This document shows positions 24,533 to 33,194 of a DNA stretch of 64,000 nucleotides, one piece after another (the stretch's first letter is position 1; each line of letters opens with the position of its first letter). Where the stretch lies: assembly GCF_000381885.1 (NCBI RefSeq), contig NZ_KB907210.1, positions 320,104-384,103 of the forward strand, written 5' to 3'. A model generated the notes under the pieces. It made no database searches and was not told the DNA's origin. It worked only from the letters and a program-made list of their open reading frames with translations. A program made the position numbers and the translations under genes. The DNA comes from Actinomadura atramentaria DSM 43919. Lineage in GTDB: Bacteria > Actinomycetota > Actinomycetes > Streptosporangiales > Streptosporangiaceae.

Positions 24533-26988
24533 GGCTGCGGATGACGGTCGTCGCGGCGGTCGCGACGCTGGCGGGGTCGGTCGGGCTGTACCCGCTGTTC
24601 ACCACGGGCCGCTGGGTGTGGGCGGCGCTGGGCGCGGTGCTGTGCGCGGCGGGCGGCGCGGCGGCGGCGCGGCGGCTGGGCCGGGGCGCGCCGCTGGACG
24701 CGGCGGGCGGGCTGCTGGCGCTGCTGCTGTACCTGACGGCGGTGTTCGCGCACGGCCGGGCGCTGCTGTGGATCATTCCGACGCCGGGTTCGGTGGCGCA
24801 CCTGGTGTCGCTCGCCGGGTCGGGCTGGGACGCGGTGAACCGGTACGCGGCCCCGGTCCCGCTGGTGCCGGGGATTCTGATGCTGGTCGCGGCGGGCGTC
24901 GGGCTGGTCGCGGTGCTGGTGGACGCGCTGGCGGTCCGGCTGCGGCGCGCCGCGCTCGCGGGTCTGCCGCTGCTGGCGATGTATAGCGTGCCCGCCGCCG
25001 TCCGCGAGGAGAGCGTGAGCTGGCTGGCGTTCGGCGCGGGCGCGCTCGGCTTCCTGATGCTGCTGACCGCCGACGCGCGCGAGCAGGTCGGCGGCTGGGG
25101 CCGGGCGGTCCCGGCGGCGCGGCGGGACGCGGGCGCGGCGGACGCGGCGGACGGTGAGCGCGTCCAGCCGGGCGCGCTGGCCGCGAGCGGGCGGCGGATC
25201 GGCGCGGCGGCGGTCGCGCTGGCCGTCCTGGTGCCGCTGGCCGTGCCGGGCCTGCACCCGAACGGGATGCTGGGCGGCGACGACGGCGGGGGCGGCTCCC
25301 GGACGGTCACGACGCCGGACCCGCTGGTCAGCCTGAAGCGCGAGCTGACCCGCCCGGACGACTCGGTCGTCCTCACCTACCGCACGAACGACGCCGAGCC
25401 CGACTACCTGCGGCTGTACGCGCTGGACCGCTTCGACGGCGACCGCTGGACCTACGACCCGCTGCGCAGCACGCCGCGCGACCGGGTGACCGGCGGCCCG
25501 CTGCCCGCGCCGCCCGGCCTGACGCTGGCCCCGACGCGGACCGTCCGGACGCGCGTGACGGTGCGGCCGGAGGTGCGGCGGATGACGTTCCTGCCCGTCC
25601 CGTACGCCCCGGCGCGGCTGTCGGTGGACGGCGACTGGCGCGTCCACGCCGAGTCGCTGATGGTCTACTCGCTGCGGGACTCGGCGGGCGGCCGGACGTA
25701 CACGGTGGACAGCCTGCGCGCGGAGCCCACGGCGGCGGACCTGTCGGCGGGCGGGTCGTACCCGGCCGACATCGTCCGGCGGTTCACCGCGTACCCGCGC
25801 AGCGTCCCGGCGGCGATCCGGCAGCTCGCCGAGAAGATCACCGCGCGGGCGAACAGCGCGTACGAGCAGGCGGTGCTGCTGCAGCGGTGGTTCACCGCGG
25901 AGGGCGGCTTCACCTACGACCTGTCGGCGCCCGCGCCGCAGCACGGCGGCGACCTGACGGCGTTCCTGCTGCGGTCCCGGCACGGGTACTGCGAGCAGTT
26001 CGCGGCGTCGATGGCGCTGATGGCGCGGCTGCTGGGCATCCCGGCGCGGGTCGCGATGGGGTACACGCCGGGGACGCTGTCGAACGGGGTGTGGACCGTC
26101 CGGTCCAAGGACGCGCACGCGTGGCCGGAGCTGTACTTCCAGGGCGCGGGCTGGGTGCGGTTCGAGCCGACCCCGGCGGGCGCGGCGGGGCAGGGCACCG
26201 CCGTCCCGCCGATCTACACGGCCGACACCGACCCGACGTCGCCGGACGACACCGGCACGTCGCGGAACCGGACCGACCCGCGCGAGGCGCGCGACGAGCC
26301 GTCCCGCGCGCCGTCGCACGCCCCGGCGCACCGCGACGAGCGACTGGACGACACGGGCGCGGCGGCCGGGGACGGCGGGACGGGCTTCCCGGCGGGCTGG
26401 GCGGCGCTCGTCGCCGGTCTCGTCGCCGGGCTGCTGGTGCTGCTGGGCGCGCCGATGGCGGTGCGGGCGCTGACCCGCCGCCGCCGGTGGGCGGCGGCCG
26501 AGCCGCCGTCCGAACCGCGCCGCCGCCTGCGCGCGCCCGGCGGCGGGCCGCCGCGCGGGACCGGCCCGGCCGACGCCGCGCACGCCGCGTGGCGGGAGCT
26601 GCGGTCGGACGCGCGCGACCACGGGCTGCCGTTCCGGGCGAACGAGTCGCCGCGCGCGACGGCCCGGCGGCTCACCGAGACGCTGGAGCTGGAGCGCCCG
26701 GCGCGGGAGGCGCTGGGGCGGATCGCGATGGCCGAGGAGCTGGCGCGCTACGCGCGGTCGGGGGCGCGGGTGCCGCGCGGCGCGCTGCGCGCCGACGTGC
26801 GGACGGTCCGGGCGGCGTTCGCGGCGGCGGTGCCGCGCCGGACGCGGTGGCGGGCGCGGGTGCTGCCGCCGTCGGCGCTGGAGTCGGCGGGGCGCGGGAC
26901 GCGCGCGGCGCTGGACGGCGCGACGGCCGGGGCGACGGACCTGTCGCGCGCGGCGGGCGACGCGCTGCGGCGGGTCGCCCGCCGCTGA
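24529..26988 (+). CDS. membrane transglutaminase-like protein (DUF3488/TgpA type)
   Basis: The 819-residue protein has about six N-terminal membrane helices (to about residue 245), an extracytoplasmic transglutaminase-like domain, another membrane helix near 625-645 and a cytoplasmic C-terminal DUF4129-like part. In the transglutaminase core the nucleophile Cys488 lies in SRHGYCEQFAASMALMARLL and His530 in KDAHAWPELYF, a good catalytic pair. TgpA-like proteins accompany MoxR and DUF58 genes in many bacteria and may act in envelope protein or peptidoglycan-linked chemistry, but the substrate is unknown. The ATG at 24529 overlaps the DUF58 stop. The open frame upstream of this ATG only shadows DUF58. 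Confidence 0.92.
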   Translation: MRLRMTVVAAVATLAGSVGLYPLFTTGRWVWAALGAVLCAAGGAAAARRLGRGAPLDAAGGLLALLLYLTAVFAHGRALLWIIPTPGSVAHLVSLAGSGWDAVNRYAAPVPLVPGILMLVAAGVGLVAVLVDALAVRLRRAALAGLPLLAMYSVPAAVREESVSWLAFGAGALGFLMLLTADAREQVGGWGRAVPAARRDAGAADAADGERVQPGALAASGRRIGAAAVALAVLVPLAVPGLHPNGMLGGDDGGGGSRTVTTPDPLVSLKRELTRPDDSVVLTYRTNDAEPDYLRLYALDRFDGDRWTYDPLRSTPRDRVTGGPLPAPPGLTLAPTRTVRTRVTVRPEVRRMTFLPVPYAPARLSVDGDWRVHAESLMVYSLRDSAGGRTYTVDSLRAEPTAADLSAGGSYPADIVRRFTAYPRSVPAAIRQLAEKITARANSAYEQAVLLQRWFTAEGGFTYDLSAPAPQHGGDLTAFLLRSRHGYCEQFAASMALMARLLGIPARVAMGYTPGTLSNGVWTVRSKDAHAWPELYFQGAGWVRFEPTPAGAAGQGTAVPPIYTADTDPTSPDDTGTSRNRTDPREARDEPSRAPSHAPAHRDERLDDTGAAAGDGGTGFPAGWAALVAGLVAGLLVLLGAPMAVRALTRRRRWAAAEPPSEPRRRLRAPGGGPPRGTGPADAAHAAWRELRSDARDHGLPFRANESPRATARRLTETLELERPAREALGRIAMAEELARYARSGARVPRGALRADVRTVRAAFAAAVPRRTRWRARVLPPSALESAGRGTRAALDGATAGATDLSRAAGDALRRVARR

Positions 26989-27007
26989 ACCGGGCCCGGA
27001 ACGCCGA

Positions 27008-27049
27008 ACGCCTCGGGGCGTCCCCGAGGTAGGGGACGCCCCGAGGCGT
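27008..27049. terminator. strong 18-bp stem between convergent genes
   Basis: Bases 27008-27025 pair perfectly with 27032-27049 around a 6-base loop (ACGCCTCGGGGCGTCCCC and its complement). It lies 20 bp after the transglutaminase stop and about 100 bp past the DUF3040 stop on the other strand, so it probably ends transcription from both sides. Confidence 0.85.
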
Positions 27050-27151
27050 GACGGGACCGTTGAGGGGGCGCGCACCGGGAGAGGCGGCCCGGCGCGCGGG
27101 CCCCGGCGGACGCCGGGACCGGAAACGTTTCAGCGAAGGGTCAGGACGGGT

Positions 27152-27544
27152 TCAGCGCTGCTCGTCGCCGCGCCGCCGCCACCGCTCCTCCATGCGCTCC
27201 ATGAAACCGGCGCGGGCGCGCCTGCGGCGGACCTGCGGCCCGGCGGGCGCGGGGGCGCCGCCGTTCATCTTCTTCCAGCTCGTCAGCGCCCAGACGCAGC
27301 AGGCCACCATCAGCAGGAACCCGGCGACGCTGACGACGATGGTCACCGCCCCGGCGTTGACGATGAGGCCGGCCATCAGCGCGCAGACGCCGACGACGAA
27401 ACCGAGCGCGGCCTTGCCGATCCGGCGACGGTAGTGGACCCGCGGGTCGCGGTTCCGGACGGCCTGCGCGAACTTCGGATCTTCCGCGTACAACGCCTGC
27501 TCGATCTGCTCGAGCATGCGCTGCTCATGATCAGAGAGCGGCAC
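27152..27544 (-). CDS. DUF3040 small membrane protein
   Basis: This 130-residue protein begins with the family's LSDHEQRMLEQIEQALYAED region, followed by two membrane segments (about residues 47-65 and 70-90) and a basic C-terminus. DUF3040 proteins are actinobacteria-specific and of unknown role. I chose the GTG at 27544, with GGGAGG four bases upstream and matching the usual DUF3040 N-terminus; longer starts (up to 27637) add a low-complexity leader. It stands alone between the terminator and dinB. Confidence 0.88.
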   Translation of the reverse strand: MPLSDHEQRMLEQIEQALYAEDPKFAQAVRNRDPRVHYRRRIGKAALGFVVGVCALMAGLIVNAGAVTIVVSVAGFLLMVACCVWALTSWKKMNGGAPAPAGPQVRRRRARAGFMERMEERWRRRGDEQR

Positions 27545-27703
27545 GGCGCCTCCCATCGACGGCCCCGCGGCGGCGTATCCGGTGCGGGACGAGGACCTCA
27601 ACGGTGATATGCCCAGAATACGAGCCCGGGCGAGCACACGAAAGCCAACGGCCGACCGCGGCCCCTGTGCCGGTCATCTCACCCTCCTCACTGGTCGTTC
27701 CCT

Positions 27704-29056
27704 TCATCCCCTTCTCTTCCCGTCGCTCCCGTTCGGTTCGCGCGGACCGCCGTCCGACGCGCCGCGCGGACCGCCGGACGCGGCCGGGCGGACCAGCGCG
27801 GCGGGCCGCAGCGCGCCCCGGCCGAACCGGTGCGCGACCTGGTCCACGGCGCGCTCGGCCGCGCGCCAGTCGTCGACGGACGCCGCGCCGCCCGTCCCGC
27901 CGCCCGCGCTCTCGGGCGGGCCGTCGCCGATGTCGTCGAGCGCGAGCTGGCGGGGGGCCGTCCCGGCGGGTGCCAGGTTCTCGACCCGGACGCCGATCAG
28001 CCGAAGACGTACCCGCTCAAGACCGGACGCCTCGTACAGTTCACACGCTGTGGTATAGATCACACGGGCCAGATCGGTCGGCTCACGGAGCGTCCGGGAC
28101 CGCGTGACCGTCGAGAAGTCCGCGCGGCGCAGCTTCACGCTGACCGTGCGGCCCTCGTGCCCGCCGTCCCGCAACCGCGCGCCGACCCGCTCGGACAGCC
28201 GCAGCAGCTCGCGGCGGATGACGGCCGGGTCGTCCACGTCGGTGTCGAACGTCTCCTCGGCCCCGACGCTCTTGTCCCGCGCCTCGGGGACGACCGGGCG
28301 CGGGTCGCGGCCCCACGCCAGTTCGTGCAGGTGGCGGCCCAGCGCGCCGCCCAGCTCCCGCTGGAGCGTCGCGAGCGGCGTCCGCGCGATCTGGCCGACC
28401 GTGCGCAGGCCGAGCCGGTCGAGCGTCCGCTCGGTCCGCTCCCCCACGCCCCACAGCGCGGCGGCGGGCAGCGGGTGCAGGAAGTCCAGGACGCCGTCCG
28501 CGGGGACGACGAGCATCCCGTCCGGCTTGCAGCGCGTCGAGGCGAGCTTGGCGACGAACTTCGTGCTCGCCACCCCCACCGAGCAGGTGATTCCCTGCTG
28601 CTCGGCGACGGCCGCGCGGATGCGCGCCGCGATCTCGGCGGGCCGGCCGAGCCGCCGCAGCGCGCCGGACACGTCCAGGAACGCCTCGTCCAGCGACAGA
28701 CCCTCCACCAGCGGCGTCACCGCGTGGAACAGCTCGAACACCGCCGCCGACACCGCGCGGTACCGGTCGTGGCGGCCCGGGAGGACGACGGCGTGCGGGG
28801 CGAGCCGCCGGGCGCGCGACATCGGCATGGCCGAGTGGACGCCGAACGCGCGGGCCTCGTACGACGCGGCCGCGACCACGCCGCGCGCGCCCGTCCCGCC
28901 GACCACGACCGGGCGGCCGCGCAGCTCGGGGCGCTCCAGCAGCTCCACGCTCACGAAGAACGCGTCCATGTCCACGTGCAGGATCGCGCAGCCGGTGTCG
29001 TCGGCGGGCGGTCCCGGCGGCGGCCCCGGCCGGTGGAGCTGCTGCTTGCGGCTCAC
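27704..29056 (-). CDS. dinB: DNA polymerase IV (DinB, Y family)
   Basis: An error-prone translesion polymerase. The 450-residue product has the palm motif HVDMDAFFVSVE near residue 28, the nucleotide-binding SYEARAFGVHSAM, and the catalytic SLDEAFLDVSG. The helix-hairpin-helix stretch (ALWGVGERTERTLDRLGLRT) and the little-finger domain follow. A RQLALDDI stretch near the C-terminus may be a weak beta-clamp motif. The GTG start overlaps the upstream methyltransferase stop by four bases (GTGA). About 30 residues before the palm motif and a Gly/Arg-rich tail are extra. I see no LexA box nearby, so SOS control is not supported here. Confidence 0.93.
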   Translation of the reverse strand: MSRKQQLHRPGPPPGPPADDTGCAILHVDMDAFFVSVELLERPELRGRPVVVGGTGARGVVAAASYEARAFGVHSAMPMSRARRLAPHAVVLPGRHDRYRAVSAAVFELFHAVTPLVEGLSLDEAFLDVSGALRRLGRPAEIAARIRAAVAEQQGITCSVGVASTKFVAKLASTRCKPDGMLVVPADGVLDFLHPLPAAALWGVGERTERTLDRLGLRTVGQIARTPLATLQRELGGALGRHLHELAWGRDPRPVVPEARDKSVGAEETFDTDVDDPAVIRRELLRLSERVGARLRDGGHEGRTVSVKLRRADFSTVTRSRTLREPTDLARVIYTTACELYEASGLERVRLRLIGVRVENLAPAGTAPRQLALDDIGDGPPESAGGGTGGAASVDDWRAAERAVDQVAHRFGRGALRPAALVRPAASGGPRGASDGGPREPNGSDGKRRG

Positions 29057-29844
29057 GGCCGGTCGGCGACGAGGTGCAGTTGCGCGGCCAGGTCCCGCAG
29101 GACGGGATGGACGGCCGCGACCGCCTCCAGCTCGCGCAGCGCCGCCGCGGCCTCGGCGTCGCCGTCCGTCAGCGCGCCCGGCACGAGGTCGGTGAAGATC
29201 CGGACGCCGTGCAGCGCGGCGCAGTCCAGCCCCGCGCCCGCGACCAGCTCGCCCAGCGACTCGCGGGTGAAGCGGCGCGGCACCCGGTCCTGCTCGCCGA
29301 ACCGGCCCGCCGGGTCGGCCAGCGCGTGCGCCGCGTCGGCGAAGCCGCCGCCGAGCGCGCGGTGCAGCACCGCGCCGAGCCGTCCGGCGGCCAGGACGCT
29401 GAGCGCGCCGCCGGGCCGCAGCGCCGCCGCCAGCGCGGCCATCGCGGCGGCCGGGTCCTCGACGTACTCCAGCACGTTGTGGCACAGGACCAGGTCGGCG
29501 GCGTCCGCGCCGCGCAGCGCGGGCAGGTCGACCGCGTCGCCCTGCACCGCGCGGACGACGACGCCCGCCTCGGCGGCGCGGCGCTCCAGCGCGGCGAGCG
29601 CGTCGGGGTTGGCGTCCACGACGGTGACCCGGTGGCCGAGCTCGGCGAGCGGCACCGCGAACCCGCCGGTGCCGCCGCCGACGTCCACGACGTCGCAGGG
29701 GCCGTCCGGCGCGACGCGGGCCAGCACGGTGCGCAGCGCGTCCCACAGGACGGCGCCGCGCGCCCGGCCGCCGCCGCGCCCGCCGAGCTGCGCCCGCCGG
29801 GCCTGCCGGGCGGCGGTCCCCGCCCCGTTCGTCTCGTCCGCCAT
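29053..29844 (-). CDS. class I SAM-dependent methyltransferase
   Basis: A 263-residue Rossmann methyltransferase with the SAM motif VVDVGGGTGGFAVPLAELG, the acidic VVDANPDAL, the Asp in QGDAVDLP and the post-motif LVLCHNVLEYVEDP. This pattern is like CmoM/SmtA-type tRNA methyltransferases but the substrate cannot be assigned. I chose the ATG at 29844: it sits seven bases after a TAGGGT -10 element, predicting a leaderless mRNA. The gene is translationally coupled to dinB downstream (GTGA). Confidence 0.85.
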   Translation of the reverse strand: MADETNGAGTAARQARRAQLGGRGGGRARGAVLWDALRTVLARVAPDGPCDVVDVGGGTGGFAVPLAELGHRVTVVDANPDALAALERRAAEAGVVVRAVQGDAVDLPALRGADAADLVLCHNVLEYVEDPAAAMAALAAALRPGGALSVLAAGRLGAVLHRALGGGFADAAHALADPAGRFGEQDRVPRRFTRESLGELVAGAGLDCAALHGVRIFTDLVPGALTDGDAEAAAALRELEAVAAVHPVLRDLAAQLHLVADRP

Positions 29845-29851
29845 CCGCCTC

Positions 29852-29857
29852 ACCCTA
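29852..29857 (-). promoter_or_regulatory. -10 element TAGGGT, leaderless methyltransferase-dinB promoter
   Basis: TAGGGT matches the actinobacterial TANNNT -10 and ends seven bases before the ATG at 29844, which places the transcription start on or next to the A of the start codon. No good -35 is visible. Confidence 0.6.
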
Positions 29858-29868
29858 GTCGTGCCGCG

Positions 29869-30285
29869 TCACAGGCTGATCGACGGCTTGAGCCGCTGGA
29901 GCCGCGACAGCAGCCCGTTGACGAACCGGGGGGACTCGTCGGTGGACAGGTCGGTGGCGAGCGCGACCGCCTCGCTCACCGCGACGCCGTCGGGGACGTC
30001 GTCGAGCCACAGCAGTTCGAACGCGCCCATCCGCAGGATGTTGCGGTCGACGGCGGGCATCCGCTCCAGCGTCCAGCCGGTCGCGTACGTGGCGATCAGC
30101 TCGTCGATGCGCTCGCCGTGCTCCTGCACGCCCTCGACGATCCGCACCGAGTGCTCGAACTCGGCGATCTCGCCGGTGTTGGGGCGCCCGCGCTGCGCGA
30201 GGACGTCGGTGGGGCGCTCCTCGCGGATCTCGGCGGCGAACAGGATGTCCAGCGCGAGGCGGCGCGCCTTGGACCGGGCGCTCAC
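29869..30285 (-). CDS. nusB: transcription antitermination factor NusB
   Basis: NusB binds boxA RNA with NusE/S10 in rRNA antitermination complexes. The 138-residue all-helical protein has the family's N-terminal SKARRLALDILFAAEIR, the VEGVQEHGERIDELI helix, WTLERMPAVDRNILRMGAFELLW and VAVSEAVALATDLSTDESPRFVNGLL (seen in pieces). Length and order match the family. It lies 67 bp after efp and shares the strand with efp and pepQ, the classic efp-nusB pair of actinobacteria. Confidence 0.96.
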   Translation of the reverse strand: MSARSKARRLALDILFAAEIREERPTDVLAQRGRPNTGEIAEFEHSVRIVEGVQEHGERIDELIATYATGWTLERMPAVDRNILRMGAFELLWLDDVPDGVAVSEAVALATDLSTDESPRFVNGLLSRLQRLKPSISL

Positions 30286-30352
30286 CGCGACCGGCCCGGA
30301 CGCGCGGGGGGCAGCGCCGGTCCGAAGACCGGCGGGGTCGTCGGACGCGGCA

Positions 30353-30910
30353 TCAGCCGCGGCCGAGGTATTCGCCGGACCGGGTGTCGACCTTGACCTT
30401 CTCGCCGGTCGTGATGAACAGCGGCACCTGGATCTGCGCGCCGGTCTCCAGCGTGGCGGGCTTGCTGCCGCCGGTGGAGCGGTCGCCCTGCAGGCCGGGC
30501 TCGGTCTCGGTGATCTCCAGCACGACGGCGGCGGGCAGCTCGACGTACAGCGGGTTCTCGTTGTTGAACGCGATGACCGCCGTCTGCTCGGGCAGCAGGT
30601 AGTTCGCGGCGTCGCCGACGACCCCGGCCGGGATGTGCGGCTGGTCGTAGGTCTCGGTGTCCATGAACACGAAGTCCTCGCCCTCGCGGTAGAGGTACTG
30701 CATGTCCCGCTTGTCGACGCTCGCCACCTCGACCTTCGTCCCGGCGTTGAAGGTCTTGTCGACCACCTTGCCGGAGAGCACGTTCTTCAGCTTGGTCCGG
30801 ACGAACGCGCCGCCCTTGCCGGGCTTGACGTGCTGGAACTCGAGGACGGTCCAGAGCTGACCCTCCATGTTCAGCGTCATGCCGTTCTTCAGGTCGTTGG
30901 TGGTCGCCAC
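30353..30910 (-). CDS. efp: translation elongation factor P
   Basis: EF-P rescues ribosomes stalled on polyproline, which matters in an organism with so many Pro-rich proteins (FtsZ linker, FtsI and FtsL tails). The 185-residue product has three expected beta-barrel domains. The tip loop is [14 protein letters not shown], with the lysine in the position that is modified in some bacteria, or unmodified in PGKGP-type ones. The C-terminus ends in [20 protein letters not shown]. The GTG start is preceded by GAGGAG. It follows pepQ by 36 bp. Confidence 0.97.
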   Translation of the reverse strand: MATTNDLKNGMTLNMEGQLWTVLEFQHVKPGKGGAFVRTKLKNVLSGKVVDKTFNAGTKVEVASVDKRDMQYLYREGEDFVFMDTETYDQPHIPAGVVGDAANYLLPEQTAVIAFNNENPLYVELPAAVVLEITETEPGLQGDRSTGGSKPATLETGAQIQVPLFITTGEKVKVDTRSGEYLGRG

Positions 30911-30946
30911 TAGCGTCGTTCTCCTCGTCGAGGAGCCGCCCGAACG

Positions 30947-32026
30947 TCAGAGCACGAGCAGTTCCTTGGTGGTCCTGGTGAGCCGTTCCGGGCCGCCCTC
31001 GCGGGCCACGAGCGTGTCCTCGATGCGGACGCCGCCCCGGCCGGCCAGGTACACGCCCGGCTCGGCGGTGACCGGAACTCGGTCCCTGAGCTTACCGGTC
31101 CCGTCGTAGCCCATGAGCGGAGCCTCGTGGACCTCCAGGCCGATGCCGTGGCCGACGCCGTGGGTGAAGTCGCCGCCGTGCCCGGCGGCGGTCACGACGT
31201 CGCGGGCGGCCGCGTCGACGGCCTTGGTCTCGGCTCCGGGGACGGCGGCCTCGACGGCGGCGAGCTGGGCGGACAGGACCAGGTCGTACACGTCGCGCTG
31301 CCAGTCGGCGGGCGTCCCGACGGCGACGGTGCGCGTCATGTCGGCGTTGTAGCCCCGGTAGCGGGCGCCGAAGTCGAGGGTGACCAGGTCGCCGGACTCG
31401 ACGGGCCGCGCGCCGGGGTGGTGGTGCGGGACCGCGCCGTTCGGGCCGGACGCGACGATCGAGGCGAACGCGATGTCGTCCGCGCCGAAGTCGATCATCA
31501 GGCGTTCGAGGGCGACGGCGATCTCCCGCTCGGTCGCGCCGGGCCGGATCGACGGCAGGATCGCCTCGAACGCGCGGTCGGTGATCGCGCACGCCTCCGC
31601 GATCAGCGCGATCTCGCCCTCGTCCTTGACGTAGCGCAGCTCCTCGACCGGGCGGCCGAGCGGCGCGAACTCCGCGCCGACGTCGAGCGCGGCCAGGTCG
31701 GCGTGCCGCTCGACGGTCAGCGCGTGCGGCTCGAACCCGACGCGGCGCGCGCCGCCGCCGGCGGCGCGGCCGAGCAGGGCCTCGGCGGCCTTGCGGTCCA
31801 CGACCAGCTCGACGTCGGGGCAGACCTCGGCGGCCGTGCCCGCGTACCGGGCGTCGGTGGCCAGGACGGGCGGGCCGTCCGCGCGCACGAGCAGCGCCGC
31901 GTTGGAGCTGTCGAGCCCGGTGAGGTAGCGGACGTTGACCAGCCGGGTGACCAGCAGCGCGTCGGCGTCGCGGTCGGCGACGAGCCGGGCCAGGTCCGTC
32001 CGCCGGACGGCGTGTTCATCCCCCAT
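30947..32026 (-). CDS. pepQ: M24 Xaa-Pro peptidase
   Basis: This 359-residue aminopeptidase-P/prolidase-type enzyme cleaves peptides with proline at position two. The N-terminal creatinase-like domain (about 1-125) is followed by the pita-bread fold. All five metal ligands are visible: Asp in TLDFGARY, Asp in NADMTRTV, His in THGVGHGIGLEVHE, Glu in TAEPGVY and Glu in GVRIEDTL. The gene heads the efp-nusB group. A TAGAGT -10 seven bases before the ATG predicts a leaderless mRNA. In many actinobacteria it directly follows aroQ; here an insert of three genes separates them. Confidence 0.95.
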   Translation of the reverse strand: MGDEHAVRRTDLARLVADRDADALLVTRLVNVRYLTGLDSSNAALLVRADGPPVLATDARYAGTAAEVCPDVELVVDRKAAEALLGRAAGGGARRVGFEPHALTVERHADLAALDVGAEFAPLGRPVEELRYVKDEGEIALIAEACAITDRAFEAILPSIRPGATEREIAVALERLMIDFGADDIAFASIVASGPNGAVPHHHPGARPVESGDLVTLDFGARYRGYNADMTRTVAVGTPADWQRDVYDLVLSAQLAAVEAAVPGAETKAVDAAARDVVTAAGHGGDFTHGVGHGIGLEVHEAPLMGYDGTGKLRDRVPVTAEPGVYLAGRGGVRIEDTLVAREGGPERLTRTTKELLVL

Positions 32027-32033
32027 GATCGGG

Positions 32034-32039
32034 ACTCTA
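32034..32039 (-). promoter_or_regulatory. -10 element TAGAGT, leaderless pepQ promoter
   Basis: TAGAGT fits TANNNT and is seven bases upstream of the pepQ ATG at 32026, too close for a ribosome site in between. It implies that the pepQ-efp-nusB unit is transcribed independently of the insert upstream. Confidence 0.62.
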
Positions 32040-32059
32040 GTTCACGGCGTCGGAGCCGT

Positions 32060-32090
32060 CGCGGCCCGGCCCGCGCCGGACCGGGCCGCG
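32060..32090 (-). terminator. 10-bp stem after the F420 oxidoreductase gene
   Basis: CGCGGCCCGG (32060-32069) pairs with CCGGGCCGCG (32081-32090) around an 11-base loop, eight bases past the stop of the minus-strand gene ending at 32098. It separates that unit from pepQ. Confidence 0.68.
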
Positions 32091-32097
32091 CACGGCG

Positions 32098-33144
32098 TCA
32101 GACCTCCGCCGCCATCTCCTTGACCTTCTCGATCAGGGCGATGCGGCCCTTGTGGTCGCCCGCGACCGGGGTGACGTTGAGGGTCGTGATGCCGGACTCC
32201 TTCATCGCCGCCAGCCGCTCGCGGACGTGCCCCTCGGAGCCGATGAGCGACATCTTCTCCAGCAGCTCGTACGGGACCTTCGCGGCGGCCTCGTCCTTCT
32301 TCCCGGCGAGGTAGAGGTCCTGGATCTCCTCGGCCTCCTTCTCCCAGCCGTAGCGGCGGCAGAGGTTGTTGTAGAAGTTCTTGCCCTTCGCGCCCATGCC
32401 GCCGATGTAGAGGGCGGCCATCGGGCGGCCGAACTCCAGGTAGCCCTGCACGTCGTCGCCGATGGCGAGCGCGGCCTGGCCGACGACGTCCAGGTCGCCG
32501 AGCGCTGGGTCGCGCCTGGCCTTCCCCGCCGCCAGCGACTCGCCCCAGACCTCCCGGGCCTTCTCGGGCAGGTAGAAGATCGGCTCCCAGCCGTTGGCGA
32601 TCTCGGCGGTCAGCTCGACGTTCTTCGGCCCGATCGCGGCGACCAGGACGGGGATGTCGGCGCGCACCGGCCGGTTGATGATCTTCAGCGGCTTGCCGAG
32701 GCCCGTGCCCTGGTCGGCGGGCAGCGGCATCTGGTAGAAGCGGCCGTCGTGCTCCAGCCGCTCGCGCCGCCAGACCTTGCGGCAGATCTCGATGACCTCG
32801 CGGGTGCGGCCGAGCGGCGCGGTGTAGGGGACGCCGTGGAAGCCCTCGATGACCTGCGGGCCGGACGCGCCGATGCCGAGCGTGAAGCGCCCCTCGGAGA
32901 CGTAGTCCAGCCCGGCGGCGGTCATCGCCAGCAGCGTCGGCGTCCGCGAGTAGATCGGCAGGATGCCGGAGGCGATCTCCAGCCGCTCGGTCTTGGCGGC
33001 GATGTAGCCGAGCTGGCTCACCGCGTCGAAGCTGTACGCCTCGGCGACGTAGACGACGTCCAGCCCGGCCTTCTCGTAGTCGGCCAGCTCGGCGACGGTC
33101 TCCTTGAAGCCGCCCGCGTAGTTGAGTGCCATCCCGATGCGCAT
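32098..33144 (-). CDS. LLM-class F420-dependent oxidoreductase
   Basis: A 348-residue luciferase-like TIM-barrel enzyme that likely uses reduced F420. Typical stretches are YEKAGLDVVYVAEAYSFDA near the start, the EIASGILPIYSRTP strand, and GRFTLGIGASGPQVIEGFHG, the deazaflavin phosphate-binding loop. IPVLVAAIGPKNVELTAEIA follows. The substrate is not predictable; the neighbouring enoyl-CoA hydratase and TetR suggest a fatty-acyl or small lipid substrate (inference). The ATG at 33144 has AAGGAGAGG upstream with seven to eight bases spacing. It lies 50 bp after the hydratase gene in the same direction. Confidence 0.92.
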   Translation of the reverse strand: MRIGMALNYAGGFKETVAELADYEKAGLDVVYVAEAYSFDAVSQLGYIAAKTERLEIASGILPIYSRTPTLLAMTAAGLDYVSEGRFTLGIGASGPQVIEGFHGVPYTAPLGRTREVIEICRKVWRRERLEHDGRFYQMPLPADQGTGLGKPLKIINRPVRADIPVLVAAIGPKNVELTAEIANGWEPIFYLPEKAREVWGESLAAGKARRDPALGDLDVVGQAALAIGDDVQGYLEFGRPMAALYIGGMGAKGKNFYNNLCRRYGWEKEAEEIQDLYLAGKKDEAAAKVPYELLEKMSLIGSEGHVRERLAAMKESGITTLNVTPVAGDHKGRIALIEKVKEMAAEV

Positions 33145-33194
33145 CCGGCATCCTCTCCTTGAAACCGAATCGGATTTCAGTTGTAACTCTACGC

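Noticed and set aside
23917..27075. A minus-strand open frame of more than 1000 codons opposite the DUF58 and transglutaminase genes
   Set aside because: It is the antisense shadow expected from very high GC at third codon positions; the plus strand has clear domains, start signals and coupling.
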